Positions 1 through 10,653 are shown, counted from the stretch's first letter. The stretch is DNA of 43,063 nucleotides from Vicinamibacteria bacterium (GCA_025923995.1 JAICEW010000011.1:1-43063); one strand, 5' to 3'. Notes: generated by a model not told the origin, from the sequence alone. A program made the numbers and translations.

Positions 1-1
1 C

Positions 2-745
2 ACCCGCCTGGTCGAGACGTTCCCCGAGCGCTTCGACAGGTACTTCGAGCCGTTCGTGGGCGGCGCCAGCGTGTTCCTGGCGCTGCAGCCCCGCCGCGCG
101 GTGCTGTGCGACCGCAACGCGTGGCTGGTCGACACCTACCTCGCGGTGCGCGACCAGCCGGGCGAGGTCGCGCGCGAGCTGCGCGCCCTGCGCAACACGC
201 GCCACGACTACCTGCGCATCCGCGCGCTCGACCCGCGGGCGCTGCCCCCCGCGCTGCGGGCCGCGCACCTCGTGTACCTCAACAAGACCTGCTTCCGCGG
301 GCTCTTCCGCGTCAACCGCGCGGGGCGCTTCAACGTCCCGTACGGCGCCTACGCGCGCCGCTACTTCGACCCCGGGAACCTCGAGCGCTTCGCCGAACGC
401 CTGGCGGGAGTCGACCTGCGGTGCGGCGACTTCGAGGAGGGGCTCGAGGGCATCACGGCGCGCGACTTCGCCTATCTCGACCCGCCGTACCACAAGCTCG
501 GGGGCTACTCGGACTTCAACCGCTACACGGACGCGCCCTTCGCCGAGGCCGACCACGAACGGCTGGCGGCCGCCTGCCGTGCGCTCGATCGCCGCGGCGT
601 GCGGTGGGCCGTGACCCAGAGCGAGACCGCGCTGGTGCGGGGGCTGTTCGCCGGCTTCCGGGTGAGACGGATCGCCGCTCGCCGCGAGATCAACCTGGCC
701 TCCGGCCGCCGCGACATCCTGGAGCTGCTGATCACGAACGGCTGA
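2..745 (+). CDS. D12-class (Dam-type) N6-adenine DNA methyltransferase, 5' end missing
   Basis: The frame is already open at base 2, so the start lies outside the window. About 247 residues are visible, and the usual family length is 260-290, so only a short N-terminus is missing. The SAM-binding motif FEPFVGGASVF is encoded near bases 47-79. The catalytic DPPY motif is at 479-490, followed by HKLGGYSDFN. This order (FxGG early, DPPY late) is that of the alpha-class D12 methyltransferases that methylate adenine N6, as Dam and DpnM do. No restriction endonuclease is visible in the window, but the upstream side cannot be seen. It could therefore be a solitary Dam-like enzyme or half of a restriction-modification pair. 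The gene ends 6 bp before the convergent ADOP permease gene. GTG at 56 is only an internal codon. Confidence 0.93.
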   Translation, partial: TRLVETFPERFDRYFEPFVGGASVFLALQPRRAVLCDRNAWLVDTYLAVRDQPGEVARELRALRNTRHDYLRIRALDPRALPPALRAAHLVYLNKTCFRGLFRVNRAGRFNVPYGAYARRYFDPGNLERFAERLAGVDLRCGDFEEGLEGITARDFAYLDPPYHKLGGYSDFNRYTDAPFAEADHERLAAACRALDRRGVRWAVTQSETALVRGLFAGFRVRRIAARREINLASGRRDILELLITNG

Positions 746-751
746 AGCGCC

Positions 752-3406
<2,655 letters not shown>

Positions 3407-3413
3407 GCGCGCC

Positions 3414-3725
3414 TCACGTGGTCTTCAGGATGCGCGTGACCGCCGCCGACACGCGCTCCCAGTCCTCCTGCTCACGCGCCAGCCGCTTCCGGCCCGCCGC
3501 GGTGATGCGGTAGACGCGCGCGCGGCGGTTGTTCTCGGACGTCGTCCACTCCGCGCCGATGAGGCCGTCCTTCTCCAGCCGCTGCAGCGCCGGGTAGAGC
3601 GAGCCCAGCGTCACCTTGAACACGCCGCGCGACATCTGCTCGATGCGCTGGCCGATGCCGTAGCCGTGCTCGCTGCGGAGCGCGAGCGTCTTGAGGATCA
3701 GCAGGTCGAGCTTCTCGGCCGCCAG
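3414..3725 (-). CDS. PadR-family transcriptional repressor, probable CTG start
   Basis: This is a winged-helix PadR protein of 103 residues if translation begins at CTG 3725-3723. The sequence runs AAEKLDLLILKTLALRSEHG, then the recognition region FKVTLGSLYPALQRLEKDGL, the beta wing with NNRRARVYRIT, and a short C-terminal dimerisation helix. The only in-frame ATG (3782-3780) overlaps the -35 box of a good promoter and would place the operator inside the gene. An AGGAGG ribosome site (3737-3732) ends exactly 6 nt before the CTG, and the resulting length fits small PadR proteins (100-112 aa). The start choice is inference, and automated callers would probably use 3782. The ADOP permease gene follows after 7 nt, so PadR probably represses both itself and that permease. 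Inducer unknown. Confidence 0.85.
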   Translation of the reverse strand: MAAEKLDLLILKTLALRSEHGYGIGQRIEQMSRGVFKVTLGSLYPALQRLEKDGLIGAEWTTSENNRRARVYRITAAGRKRLAREQEDWERVSAAVTRILKTT

Positions 3726-3733
3726 GGGCGCCC

Positions 3734-3753
3734 TCCTATCGATGTCGATAGGA
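3734..3753. promoter_or_regulatory. Putative PadR operator, 9-bp inverted repeat
   Basis: TCCTATCGA-TG-TCGATAGGA is a perfect inverted repeat with 9-bp arms and a 2-bp centre. It begins at the last base of the -10 box and runs over the predicted transcription start into the AGGAGG ribosome site. A repressor bound here would block both polymerase and ribosome entry. Symmetric AT-containing operators in their own promoters are usual for PadR proteins. Assignment to this PadR is inference from position. I found no second copy in the window. Confidence 0.65.
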
Positions 3754-3781
3754 ACATACGCCCGGGCCGGCCGCTTGTCCA
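3753..3781 (-). promoter_or_regulatory. sigma70-type promoter of the PadR-ADOP operon
   Basis: Read on the minus strand, TGGACA (3781-3776, five of six consensus -35 bases) is separated by exactly 17 bp from TATGTT (3758-3753, four of six -10 bases). The expected transcription start is about 3746, giving a leader of about 20 nt with an AGGAGG ribosome site. The position is consistent with the operator and the CTG start downstream. Confidence 0.65.
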
Positions 3782-3799
3782 TCCAGGCGGCTGGACGTG

Positions 3800-4465
3800 T
3801 CAGCGGTACGGCGCGCCGGACAGGCCGAGGAGCGCCGTCACATCCGCGGCCGCGAGCGGCTGCGGCTGGCCCAGCGCCCGCGCGAGCAGCGTCACGTGCG
3901 CCAGGTGCTCGAGCGTCTCCATGCGCCGGAGCGCGGCCTCCAGCGTCTCGCCCACCGTCACCGCGCCATGGTTGGCGAGCAGGACCGCGTTCGCTTCCGC
4001 GCAGGCGTCGGCGACGGCGTCGGCCAGGGCCGTGGTGGAGGGTGCCGCGTAGGGCACCAGCGGTACCGGGCCCAGCAGCAGCACCGACTCGGCCAGCAGC
4101 GGCTGGTCCAGCGGGACGTGGGCCACCGCGAACGCGGTGGCGAAGGGCGGATGCGCGTGGACCACCGCCCGGACGTCCGGACGCCGGCCATACACCGCGA
4201 CGTGCATGGAGATCTCGGACGTGACGCGAGGCCCGTGCGCCGGGCCGTGCCCGCTCTCGTCCGTGGCGATCACCAGCTCGGGCGTGAGCTCCCCCTTGCT
4301 CACGCCGCTGGCCGTCACCAGCAGGCCGTGGCTCGTGCGCACGGAGACGTTGCCCTCCGCCGCGGTGACGAGGCCCTTGTCGTGCAGCCGCCGGCCCACC
4401 GCGATGATCTCGGCGCGCCACGCGTCCAGCTGCGGCTCGATCCGGAACGGGATCGCGATCCTCAT
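3800..4465 (-). CDS. Class II aldolase/adducin-family protein (L-fuculose-/L-ribulose-phosphate aldolase type)
   Basis: This 221-residue protein covers the whole class II aldolase domain. Visible family landmarks are the phosphate-loop region EGNVSVR (37-43), TASGVSKGEL (51-60), TSEISMH with the catalytic-type Glu84, the zinc pair HAHPP (His103, His105) and the third zinc ligand in ANHGAV (His166). All metal ligands and the acid are kept, so it is probably active as a zinc-dependent aldolase or epimerase on a sugar phosphate. FucA-like cleavage of fuculose-1-phosphate is one possibility, but no kinase or isomerase partner is nearby, so the substrate cannot be named. A CAGGAG-type ribosome site precedes ATG 4465. 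The TonB-like gene upstream ends 18 nt away, so the two are probably co-transcribed. Confidence 0.9.
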   Translation of the reverse strand: MRIAIPFRIEPQLDAWRAEIIAVGRRLHDKGLVTAAEGNVSVRTSHGLLVTASGVSKGELTPELVIATDESGHGPAHGPRVTSEISMHVAVYGRRPDVRAVVHAHPPFATAFAVAHVPLDQPLLAESVLLLGPVPLVPYAAPSTTALADAVADACAEANAVLLANHGAVTVGETLEAALRRMETLEHLAHVTLLARALGQPQPLAAADVTALLGLSGAPYR

Positions 4466-4483
4466 GGCTCCTGCACCCTCCTG

Positions 4484-5311
4484 CTAGTACAGCGTGAACG
4501 TCACGGGGGCCAGGGCGACCGTCGCGACCGGCCGCCCGCCCTGCACGGCCGGCGCGAAGACCCACTGGCGTACGGCAGCGACCGCCGCCGCGTCGAGCAG
4601 AGGGACGGACCGCGTGACGCGCGCGCGGACGACACGGCCGCTGGCGTCGATCAGGATCTCGACGTGGACGACGCCCTCGACCTTCTTCACGAACGCGTCC
4701 TGCGGGTACTCGGGCCGGACCAATCGCAGCAGCCGCGGAGCGCGGTCCGGGTGGGCCACCGGCACCGGCATGTCGCCCGTGCCGCCGATGACGCCGCCCA
4801 GCACACCGCCGGGCACGCCCCCGACGACCCCGCCCACCTGTCCGCCTTCCATGCCCTCCGGCACGCCCTGTTCGCTGCCGGTCGGGCTGCCGCCCGCGTC
4901 CGAGATGGCCTCGGCGCTCGCGGGGGCCGGCTCGGGCCGGTCCTGCTCGAGCGGTGCGACGAAGGCCGGCGTCGGCCGAGCGACGACGGGCTCGGCCGGT
5001 CGCGCCGGCATGCGACGCGTGAGGCCCGGCCCCCTGGGCAACGGAGGTGGTGGAGGGGGCGGGGGATCGTAGACGAGCACGCGGATGGGGTCGCGTTCGA
5101 CGGGCGGGAGGGCGAGACGGGTCAGCGGAAGAAGGATCACCGCGGCCCCCGCGATCGCGTGTGCGACGAGCGAAAAGGTGGCGGCACGCCCCAGTCGACC
5201 GGGTCGCCGTTCACGCGACAGCGATCCGAAGAGGTCCGACACGGCAGGATCTGCGCCCGCGCCCGCGGCGGACGGCAACATGTGCGCGCCGCCCTCGCGG
5301 TCCGCGGCCAT
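4484..5311 (-). CDS. TonB-family energy-transducer-like protein, copy A
   Basis: This is a 275-residue protein if ATG 5311 is used; ATG 5281 is an equally plausible start. The order is a short cytoplasmic part with LSRERRPGRLGR, one membrane helix (about 44-66), a run of eight prolines near 83-90, a Pro/Ala spacer, a Gly/Val repeat (GGVVGGVPGGVLGGVIGG near 188-206 counted from 5311), and a TonB C-terminal domain with RPEYP, KVEGVVHVEILIDASG and AVRQWVFAPA. The family passes proton-motive energy from ExbB/ExbD to outer-membrane receptors, but no exbB, exbD or TonB receptor gene is visible. About 70 of the last 100 residues match the next gene upstream (5392-6150), so the pair arose by tandem duplication. 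In such genomes these proteins may serve purposes other than iron uptake. Confidence 0.85.
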   Translation of the reverse strand: MAADREGGAHMLPSAAGAGADPAVSDLFGSLSRERRPGRLGRAATFSLVAHAIAGAAVILLPLTRLALPPVERDPIRVLVYDPPPPPPPPLPRGPGLTRRMPARPAEPVVARPTPAFVAPLEQDRPEPAPASAEAISDAGGSPTGSEQGVPEGMEGGQVGGVVGGVPGGVLGGVIGGTGDMPVPVAHPDRAPRLLRLVRPEYPQDAFVKKVEGVVHVEILIDASGRVVRARVTRSVPLLDAAAVAAVRQWVFAPAVQGGRPVATVALAPVTFTLY

Positions 5312-5391
5312 GAGCCCCACGGATGCCGCGGAATGGGCTCGTCCCACTGGACCCCCGCCACGTCCGGTGCAAGGGGCCTGCCCGGTCGGGC

Positions 5392-6150
5392 CTAGTAGAT
5401 CTGGAACCTCACCGGCGCCAGCGCGAGGGTGGCCACGGGTCGTCCGTCCTTCGTGGCCGGCGCGAAGACCCACTGGCGCACCGCGTCCATGGCGGCGTCG
5501 TCGAGCAGTGGGACCGAACGGATCACCTTCATCCGGCGCACGCGCCCGCTCGCGTCGATGAGGATCTCCAGCTCCACGGTCCCTTCCACCTTCTGCGAGA
5601 AGGCCGGCGGCGGGTACACGGGCTGCACGCGGTGCAACAGGCGCGGGGGCCGGTCCGCGTTCGCGACGGGAAGCGGGAGGTCCCCGGTGCCACCGACGAT
5701 CCCGTCGGGCACGCCCCAGGGAACGCCGCCCACCAGGCCACCCTTCTTGCCGGCTTCGCTGCCTTCGTCGGTGCCGCCGTCGCTGCCGAGTGGGCTGCCG
5801 GTGGACGGCGCGAGATCCTCGGCGGGCGCGACCATCGTCTCGACCGCGACGGGCGCGACAAGGGTGTTCTCCAGCGGCGCGGTCACGGTAGGCGGGTCGG
5901 GTGGGCGGGTCCGCGTCGGCGGCGCAGATCCACCGTCGCCCTCAGGCAGCGGCAGCGCGCAGCCGGGCGCACCGACGATCGGGATGTGCCGCAGGTCCCT
6001 GGCCGGCGTCGGCAGCGGGCCGACACGGGTGAGGGACCAGGCCGCGAGCAGCGAGAGCCCCAGGCCGTGCGCGAGGAGCGAGACGGGCGCCGCGTAGGCC
6101 CGCCCCGGACGCGCGGGACGCAACGAGAGGCCGGCAAACATCTCGTCCAT
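5392..6150 (-). CDS. TonB-family energy-transducer-like protein, copy B
   Basis: This 252-residue paralogue of copy A starts MDEMFAGLSLRPARPG. One membrane helix lies at about 22-42, followed by a Pro/Thr-rich spacer, a Gly/Val repeat that is shorter than in copy A (KKGGLVGGVPWGVPDGIVGG), and a TonB C-terminal domain (QPVYPPPAF, KVEGTVELEILIDASG, AVRQWVFAPA). The poly-proline run of copy A is missing and replaced by PPTRTRPPDPPTVTAP. The ATG follows the pirin stop codon by 2 nt (TGA-TC-ATG) with only a weak ribosome site, so translation is probably coupled to pirin. Conservation between the copies is highest in the C-terminal domain and low in the spacers, which suggests separate partners with a common fold. 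Confidence 0.86.
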   Translation of the reverse strand: MDEMFAGLSLRPARPGRAYAAPVSLLAHGLGLSLLAAWSLTRVGPLPTPARDLRHIPIVGAPGCALPLPEGDGGSAPPTRTRPPDPPTVTAPLENTLVAPVAVETMVAPAEDLAPSTGSPLGSDGGTDEGSEAGKKGGLVGGVPWGVPDGIVGGTGDLPLPVANADRPPRLLHRVQPVYPPPAFSQKVEGTVELEILIDASGRVRRMKVIRSVPLLDDAAMDAVRQWVFAPATKDGRPVATLALAPVRFQIY

Positions 6151-6152
6151 GA

Positions 6153-7046
6153 TCAGCTCATCGGGTTCGCGGCCACCGGCCGCGCGCCCGCGAACTCGGG
6201 CGCGGGCAGACGCGCGCCCGCGTACCGGCGGACCTGGCCGAAGCGGCGTCCGTCCTGCCAGTCGTCGCGCGCGGCCTCGATCTCCTCCCTGGTCCGCGCC
6301 ACGAAGTTCCACCACATGAGGATGGGCTCGTCGAACGGCGCGCCGCCCAGGAGCAGCACGCGCGACGTCCCGGATCCGCCGCGCAGCACGACCTGGTCGC
6401 GCCCGGGCTCGAGGTAGTGGAGGTGGTCGACGGCCAGGCGCTCGCCGTCGCCTTCGCACGGCACGTCGAGCGGGACGAGCGCGTGCTCGAAATCGCGGCG
6501 CAAGGGCACCTCCGCGTCCACGCCGGCGGGCAGCCGCAGCTCGGCCCCGAGCAGCGGCGTGAACGTCCGCGCCTGCGCGGAGACGCCGGCCAGCTCGCCC
6601 AGCATCACCATCGCCTGCGCGGGGCCGATCTCGACCAGCGGCCGCTCGGCATGGTGGTCGAAGGCCGGCGGGTCGTTGCGATGCGCATCGGGGAGCGCCA
6701 CCCAGAGTTGGACACCGTGCAGCCGGCCCGAGTTCCGCACGGGCGTCTCCTCGGAGTGCGCGATGCCGCTGCCGGACGTCATGAGGTTGAGGGCGCCGGG
6801 CCGGGCCACGGCCTCGGAGTCCAGGCTGTCCTTGTGCACGGCCTCGCCCTGCAGCAGCCAGGTCACGGTCTGCAGTCCGCAGTGCGGATGGGGCGCGACG
6901 TCCATCGGCCGGCCCTCGCTGAAGCGGGCCGGCCCGAAGAGGTCCAGGAAGCACCACGCGCCCACCATCCGGCGCGGCCGCTGAGGGAGCAGGCGCCGCA
7001 CCTCGAGGCCGCCCAGGTCGGTCGCGCGGGGAGCGAGGACCTGCAT
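6153..7046 (-). CDS. Pirin-family protein (bicupin, metal-binding)
   Basis: This 297-residue protein has the pirin N-terminal cupin followed by the pirin C-terminal cupin. The iron ligands are all present: PHPHCGLQTVTWLL gives His53 and His55, and MTSGSGIAHSEE gives His97 and Glu99, matching human pirin His56/His58/His101/Glu103. A second landmark is LWVALPDAHRNDPP, and the C-terminal half contains GGAPFDEPILMWWNFV. Family members are quercetinase-like dioxygenases or redox-sensing regulators. In bacteria the role is mostly unassigned. It lies between an ADOP permease (stop 30 nt upstream) and a TonB-like gene (start 2 nt downstream), so it is part of the minus-strand transcription unit. I cannot name a substrate. 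Confidence 0.92.
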   Translation of the reverse strand: MQVLAPRATDLGGLEVRRLLPQRPRRMVGAWCFLDLFGPARFSEGRPMDVAPHPHCGLQTVTWLLQGEAVHKDSLDSEAVARPGALNLMTSGSGIAHSEETPVRNSGRLHGVQLWVALPDAHRNDPPAFDHHAERPLVEIGPAQAMVMLGELAGVSAQARTFTPLLGAELRLPAGVDAEVPLRRDFEHALVPLDVPCEGDGERLAVDHLHYLEPGRDQVVLRGGSGTSRVLLLGGAPFDEPILMWWNFVARTREEIEAARDDWQDGRRFGQVRRYAGARLPAPEFAGARPVAANPMS

Positions 7047-7076
7047 GGCCCCACTCTACCCCCGAAACGGAGCGGG

Positions 7077-9572
7077 TCAGTCGGCGCGCAGGGCCACGGA
7101 CGGGTCGACCGCGGTCGCGCGCCGCGCCGGCAGGAGCGCGGCCACCAGGCACGCCGCGAGCACCGCGCCCGCGGCGGCGCCGAACGTCGGCGGGTCGAAC
7201 GCCACCACCTCCACGAACACGCCGTCGAGGACGCGTCCCAGGCCCAGGCCGATCACGCCCCCCAGGGCTACGCCGGCCGCGGCGACGCGCAGTCCCTCGG
7301 CCAGGACCATGACCCGCACGCGGGCCGGCGTCGCCCCCAGCGCCATGCGCACGCCGATCTCGCGGGTGCGGCGCGAGACCGCGTAGGAGAGGGCCCCGTA
7401 GATCCCGACCAGCGCCACCAGCGTGGCCATGCCGCCCATGGCCGTGAAGAGGCCCGCCGTGAGCCGCACGCCCCAGTGCTCGAGCGAGCTCGCGAGGTGC
7501 GCGCCGAACGTCGTCAGGCGGAAGAGGGGCAGGCCCGGCGACACCTGGCCCAGCTCGCGGCGCACCGCGTCGCGCAGCGCGGCCACGTCGGCTCCGGGAG
7601 CGGGGCGCACGTGGAAGTGCACGTTGGCCCGGTAGCCCTGCGCGAGCGGCACGTACACGGCGCCGCCGGGCGACTGGCTGAAGAAGTCGTCGCGCACGAG
7701 CGGCACGACGCCGACCACCTCGAGGGGCCCGGACGCGGGCGCGCCCGAGTTCTCCGCGGCCAGCTCGATCGACCGGCCCAGCGGCTCGGCGCCGGGCCAG
7801 AGCTGTCGCGCCAGCACCTCGTCGATGACCGCGACCGGCGGGGCGCCTGCGCGCTGCGCCTCCAGGTCCGAGAAGGACCGGCCGCGCAGGACGCGCACCC
7901 CCATCGCGTCGAAGTACTGCGCGCCGACCGCGTTCCAGCGGGCCCGGAACAGGGGCGCGTCCGCCGCGTCGCCGGCCCGCCTCACCTCGCGTCCCAGCTG
8001 GATGGCGCCGAACGGAACCGTCACTCCCGCCGCGGCCGACTGCACGCCCGGCAGCACGCGCAGGCGCTCCTCGATGCGCACGTACGCGTCGAGGCCGCGC
8101 ACCTCGTCGTAGCCCGACAGCGACGCGTCCACCTCCGCCAGCACGGTGTCGTCCGCGCGCAGGCCCAGGTCGACCGCGGCGGCCTGTCGCGCCATGCGCA
8201 CGAAGAGGCCCGCCGCGATCAGCAGGCCCAGCGACAGGCCGACCTGGAGCGCCACCAGCGGGTGGCGCGGCCGGAACCGTCGGTGTCGCGGCGGCGCGTC
8301 CAGGGCCGACTGCAGCTTGATGTCGTCCATGACGTCCGCGCGCGAATGGCGCAGCGCGGGCCCCAGCGCGAACAGCAGCGTGGCCACCACCGAGAACGCC
8401 GCCGCGGCCGCGAGCAGCGTGGGCGGCGAGACCGCGTCCATGGCCAGCGCGATCGGCACGCGCGACGTGAGCGAGGCCATGAGCGCGTCCATGGCCAGGC
8501 CGCCGGCCACGATGCCCAGGGCGCCACCCGCGACCGCGAGCACCAGCCCTTCGATCAGCAGCTGCCGCACGATGCGCGAGCGTCGACCGCCCAGCGCCAG
8601 CCGGATGGCGAACTCGCGCCGGCGAGCCTGCCCGCGCGCCAGCAGCATCGACGCCAGGTTCAGGCACACGATCGTGAGCACGGCGCCCGTCATCCCCACC
8701 AGCACGAGCGACAGCGTGGAGAGCGCCTCCTCGTGGCTGGGGCTGGTGCCGGTGCCGATGCGCGGCAGCGGCGCCACCTGGAACTGCTGGCCCTCGTACT
8801 CGACCGGCAACGCGCGGCGCACCGCGTCGGCCGCGAGTGCCAAGGCGGGGCCGGCGGAGTCGACGGTGGCGCCGGGCCGCAGGCGGCCGACCAGGAACAG
8901 GTTGTAGGCGTCGGGGCGCGCGAGCGTCCGCGCCTGTCGCCCGTCGAAGTCGTTCGTGAGCGAGTCGAACAGGCCCAGGGGGAAGAACAGCTCGGGACCG
9001 AACACGGCCATCGTCCCCGTGAACCCCTCGGGCGCGATGCCCACGACCGTGAAGTCGCGCTCGTTGACGCGCAGCGTGCCGCCGAGCAGCCTGGGGTCGT
9101 AGCCGGACCGCTTCCACAGCGCGTGCGACGCGACCACGACCGGCGTGTCGCTGCCGGGTCGGTCCTCGTCGGCCGTGAACGAGCGCCCGCGCAGCGGCAC
9201 GCCCAGCACGTCGAAGTAGTTGGCGCTCACGACGGCGGCGAAGGTCCGCCGCGCGTCGCCGCCCTCGCGCACGCCCACCAGGGCCAGCTGGTGCGCCAGC
9301 ACGTCGATGAAGAGATCGCGCCGGCTCGCGATCTCCCTGAAGGCCGCGTGCGAGAAGACCCGGTAGGAATCGGGCGTATCGGCCTGGCGCGAGTAGAGCT
9401 GGACCAGCTCGTGCGGGGCCCGGAACGGCCGCCCGGCGAAGGCCATCAGGTGGCACAGGCTGAACATGGCCGCGTTGAGGCCGATGCCCAGCGCCAGGAC
9501 CAGGACGGCCGCGCCCGTGAAGCCGGGCGTCCGCGCCAGGTGCCGCAGCGAGATCTTCAGGTCGTTGAACAC
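7077..9572 (-). CDS. ADOP-type duplicated ABC permease, short form without N-terminal domain
   Basis: This is an 831-residue protein starting with GTG 9572 (VFNDLKISLRHLARTPGFTG). A GAGGGG ribosome site lies about 6 nt before it. It goes straight into the first MacB/FtsX unit with helix VLVLALGIGLNAAMFSLCHL, so the 75-residue N-terminal domain of its neighbour at 752-3406 is absent. Two periplasmic MacB-like domains alternate with FtsX membrane sections. RRREFAIRLALGGRRSRIVRQ marks the first half and RRTREIGVRMALGATPARV the second. There is no ATPase gene nearby. Lack of the N-terminal domain fits the absence of a PadR gene directly upstream. It is the first gene of a minus-strand run leading through pirin and the TonB pair, and probably acts in lipoprotein, peptide or drug movement. 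Substrate unknown. Confidence 0.92.
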   Translation of the reverse strand: MFNDLKISLRHLARTPGFTGAAVLVLALGIGLNAAMFSLCHLMAFAGRPFRAPHELVQLYSRQADTPDSYRVFSHAAFREIASRRDLFIDVLAHQLALVGVREGGDARRTFAAVVSANYFDVLGVPLRGRSFTADEDRPGSDTPVVVASHALWKRSGYDPRLLGGTLRVNERDFTVVGIAPEGFTGTMAVFGPELFFPLGLFDSLTNDFDGRQARTLARPDAYNLFLVGRLRPGATVDSAGPALALAADAVRRALPVEYEGQQFQVAPLPRIGTGTSPSHEEALSTLSLVLVGMTGAVLTIVCLNLASMLLARGQARRREFAIRLALGGRRSRIVRQLLIEGLVLAVAGGALGIVAGGLAMDALMASLTSRVPIALAMDAVSPPTLLAAAAAFSVVATLLFALGPALRHSRADVMDDIKLQSALDAPPRHRRFRPRHPLVALQVGLSLGLLIAAGLFVRMARQAAAVDLGLRADDTVLAEVDASLSGYDEVRGLDAYVRIEERLRVLPGVQSAAAGVTVPFGAIQLGREVRRAGDAADAPLFRARWNAVGAQYFDAMGVRVLRGRSFSDLEAQRAGAPPVAVIDEVLARQLWPGAEPLGRSIELAAENSGAPASGPLEVVGVVPLVRDDFFSQSPGGAVYVPLAQGYRANVHFHVRPAPGADVAALRDAVRRELGQVSPGLPLFRLTTFGAHLASSLEHWGVRLTAGLFTAMGGMATLVALVGIYGALSYAVSRRTREIGVRMALGATPARVRVMVLAEGLRVAAAGVALGGVIGLGLGRVLDGVFVEVVAFDPPTFGAAAGAVLAACLVAALLPARRATAVDPSVALRAD

Positions 9573-9623
9573 GGGACACCCCTCGCGCTCGGAAACGAGC
9601 CCTCGGCCGGCCGGGTTCGTTTT

Positions 9624-9770
9624 TCGCGGAGCTGGGGCGCGGACGCCATGCCCACCGCGCGCACGGTCGACGTCCACGTGGCCGGCCTGCGCCGGAAGCG
9701 GGAGCCCAACCCGCGCGTGCCGCGTTGCCTGCTGACGCTGCACGGCCTGGGCGACAAGTTCGTGGGCTGA
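9624..9770 (+). pseudogene. Remnant of an OmpR/PhoB-type response regulator (C-terminal winged helix only)
   Basis: The frame encodes SRSWGADAMPTARTVDVHVAGLRRK, then REPNPRVP, then LTLHGLGDKFVG and a stop. This is the last third of an OmpR-type DNA-binding domain, where WG-D-MPT-RTVDVH-LR-KLEPNP-PRY-TVHGLGYKF is the standard signature. The receiver domain and the first helices are missing. Upstream bases run straight into the start region of the opposite-strand permease gene. Key residues are changed: the KLEPNP Leu is Arg, the PRY Tyr is Cys and the GYKF Tyr is Asp. A 40-codon stub starting at ATG 9648 could be translated, but I read it as a decaying gene end left after a deletion. A histidine kinase gene is not seen nearby. 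Confidence 0.78.
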
Positions 9771-9827
9771 CCGGCCCGGGCGAGGTTCCTCGCCGGCGCG
9801 CCCTTCCGTTATCATGCGCGCAAGCCA

Positions 9828-10652
9828 ATGCTCGTGGATGTGGGGGAGGCGCCGCGGTCGCCCGTCGAGGCGATCGGCCGGCGCGTGGTGGCCTGGACGC
9901 GGTCGGTCGGCGACGCGGTCGGGTTCCTGGGATCGATCGTGCTGGCCCTGGTGCGCCGCCGCCCCGACGGCCGCTGGCGCCTGAGCCCCACCTTCGCCGC
10001 CACCCTGCAGGAAGCGGGGCCGGGCTCGCTGCCGCTCGTCGGTGCGCTCGCGTTCGTGATGGGCGGCGTGCTGCTGCTCGTCGCGAGCGACCAGCTCGAC
10101 AAGCTGGGCGCCTCGCTGCTCGCCCCCAACCTGGTCGCCATCGTGATCCTGCGCGAGATCGGCTCGCTCATGACCGGCTTCGCGCTGGCAGGCCGCCTCG
10201 CCTCCGCGCACGCGGCCGAGATCTCGTCCCATCTCAAGCTGGAGGCGCTGAGCGGCACGTCCTGGACCGCGACCAATGAGCTGGTCGATCGGCTGGTGGT
10301 GCCGCGGGTCCTGGCGCTCCTCGTGATGGCGCCGCTGCTCGTCCTCTATGCGAACGCGTTCGGCCTGCTGGGCAGCCTGGTCGCAGCCGTCGGTCTGCTG
10401 GACATGCCGCCGGGCGACTTCGTCGAGCGCACGCAGGCCGCGCTCAGCCTCAAGCCGGCGATCGCGGGGCTGGTGAAGGGCGCCACCTTCGGCTTCCTGG
10501 TCGCGCTGGCCGGCGGCTACCACGGCCTGCGCGGCGGCAGCTCGGGCCGCAGCGTGGGCAAGGCGGTCAAGAACGCCGTGGTGACGGCCGTGCTGGGCGT
10601 GGGCCTGGCCGACGCCGCGCTGACCGTCCTCTTCAAGTACGTCCGGCTCTGA
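9828..10652 (+). CDS. mlaE: MlaE/YrbE-family lipid-transport ABC permease
   Basis: This is a 274-residue membrane protein. Several hydrophobic segments are visible (about 67-84, 93-110, 155-180, 208-222 and 247-265). The family core EIGSLMTGFALAGRLASAHAAEI (about 111-133) corresponds to the conserved EQAR-type loop that contacts the ATPase. The known family forms the inner-membrane part of Mce/Mla lipid transporters, moving phospholipids or other hydrophobic molecules between the membranes. The gene starts a three-gene run with an MlaD protein (1 nt gap) and a PqiC-like lipoprotein. The ATPase gene mlaF, usual in such operons, is absent, so the ATPase must be supplied from elsewhere. A TATCAT box (9810-9815) lies 12 nt before the ATG, and no good ribosome site is visible. 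Confidence 0.88.
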   Translation: MLVDVGEAPRSPVEAIGRRVVAWTRSVGDAVGFLGSIVLALVRRRPDGRWRLSPTFAATLQEAGPGSLPLVGALAFVMGGVLLLVASDQLDKLGASLLAPNLVAIVILREIGSLMTGFALAGRLASAHAAEISSHLKLEALSGTSWTATNELVDRLVVPRVLALLVMAPLLVLYANAFGLLGSLVAAVGLLDMPPGDFVERTQAALSLKPAIAGLVKGATFGFLVALAGGYHGLRGGSSGRSVGKAVKNAVVTAVLGVGLADAALTVLFKYVRL

Positions 10653-10653
10653 C

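Noticed and set aside
2-745. Restriction-modification or defence island
   Set aside because: Only the methyltransferase end is seen; no nuclease, helicase or toxin gene follows, and lhr is far away and belongs with DNA repair.
3780-3782. ATG as the PadR start
   Set aside because: It overlaps the -35 box of the predicted promoter and puts the operator into the coding region; the CTG after AGGAGG fits family length better.
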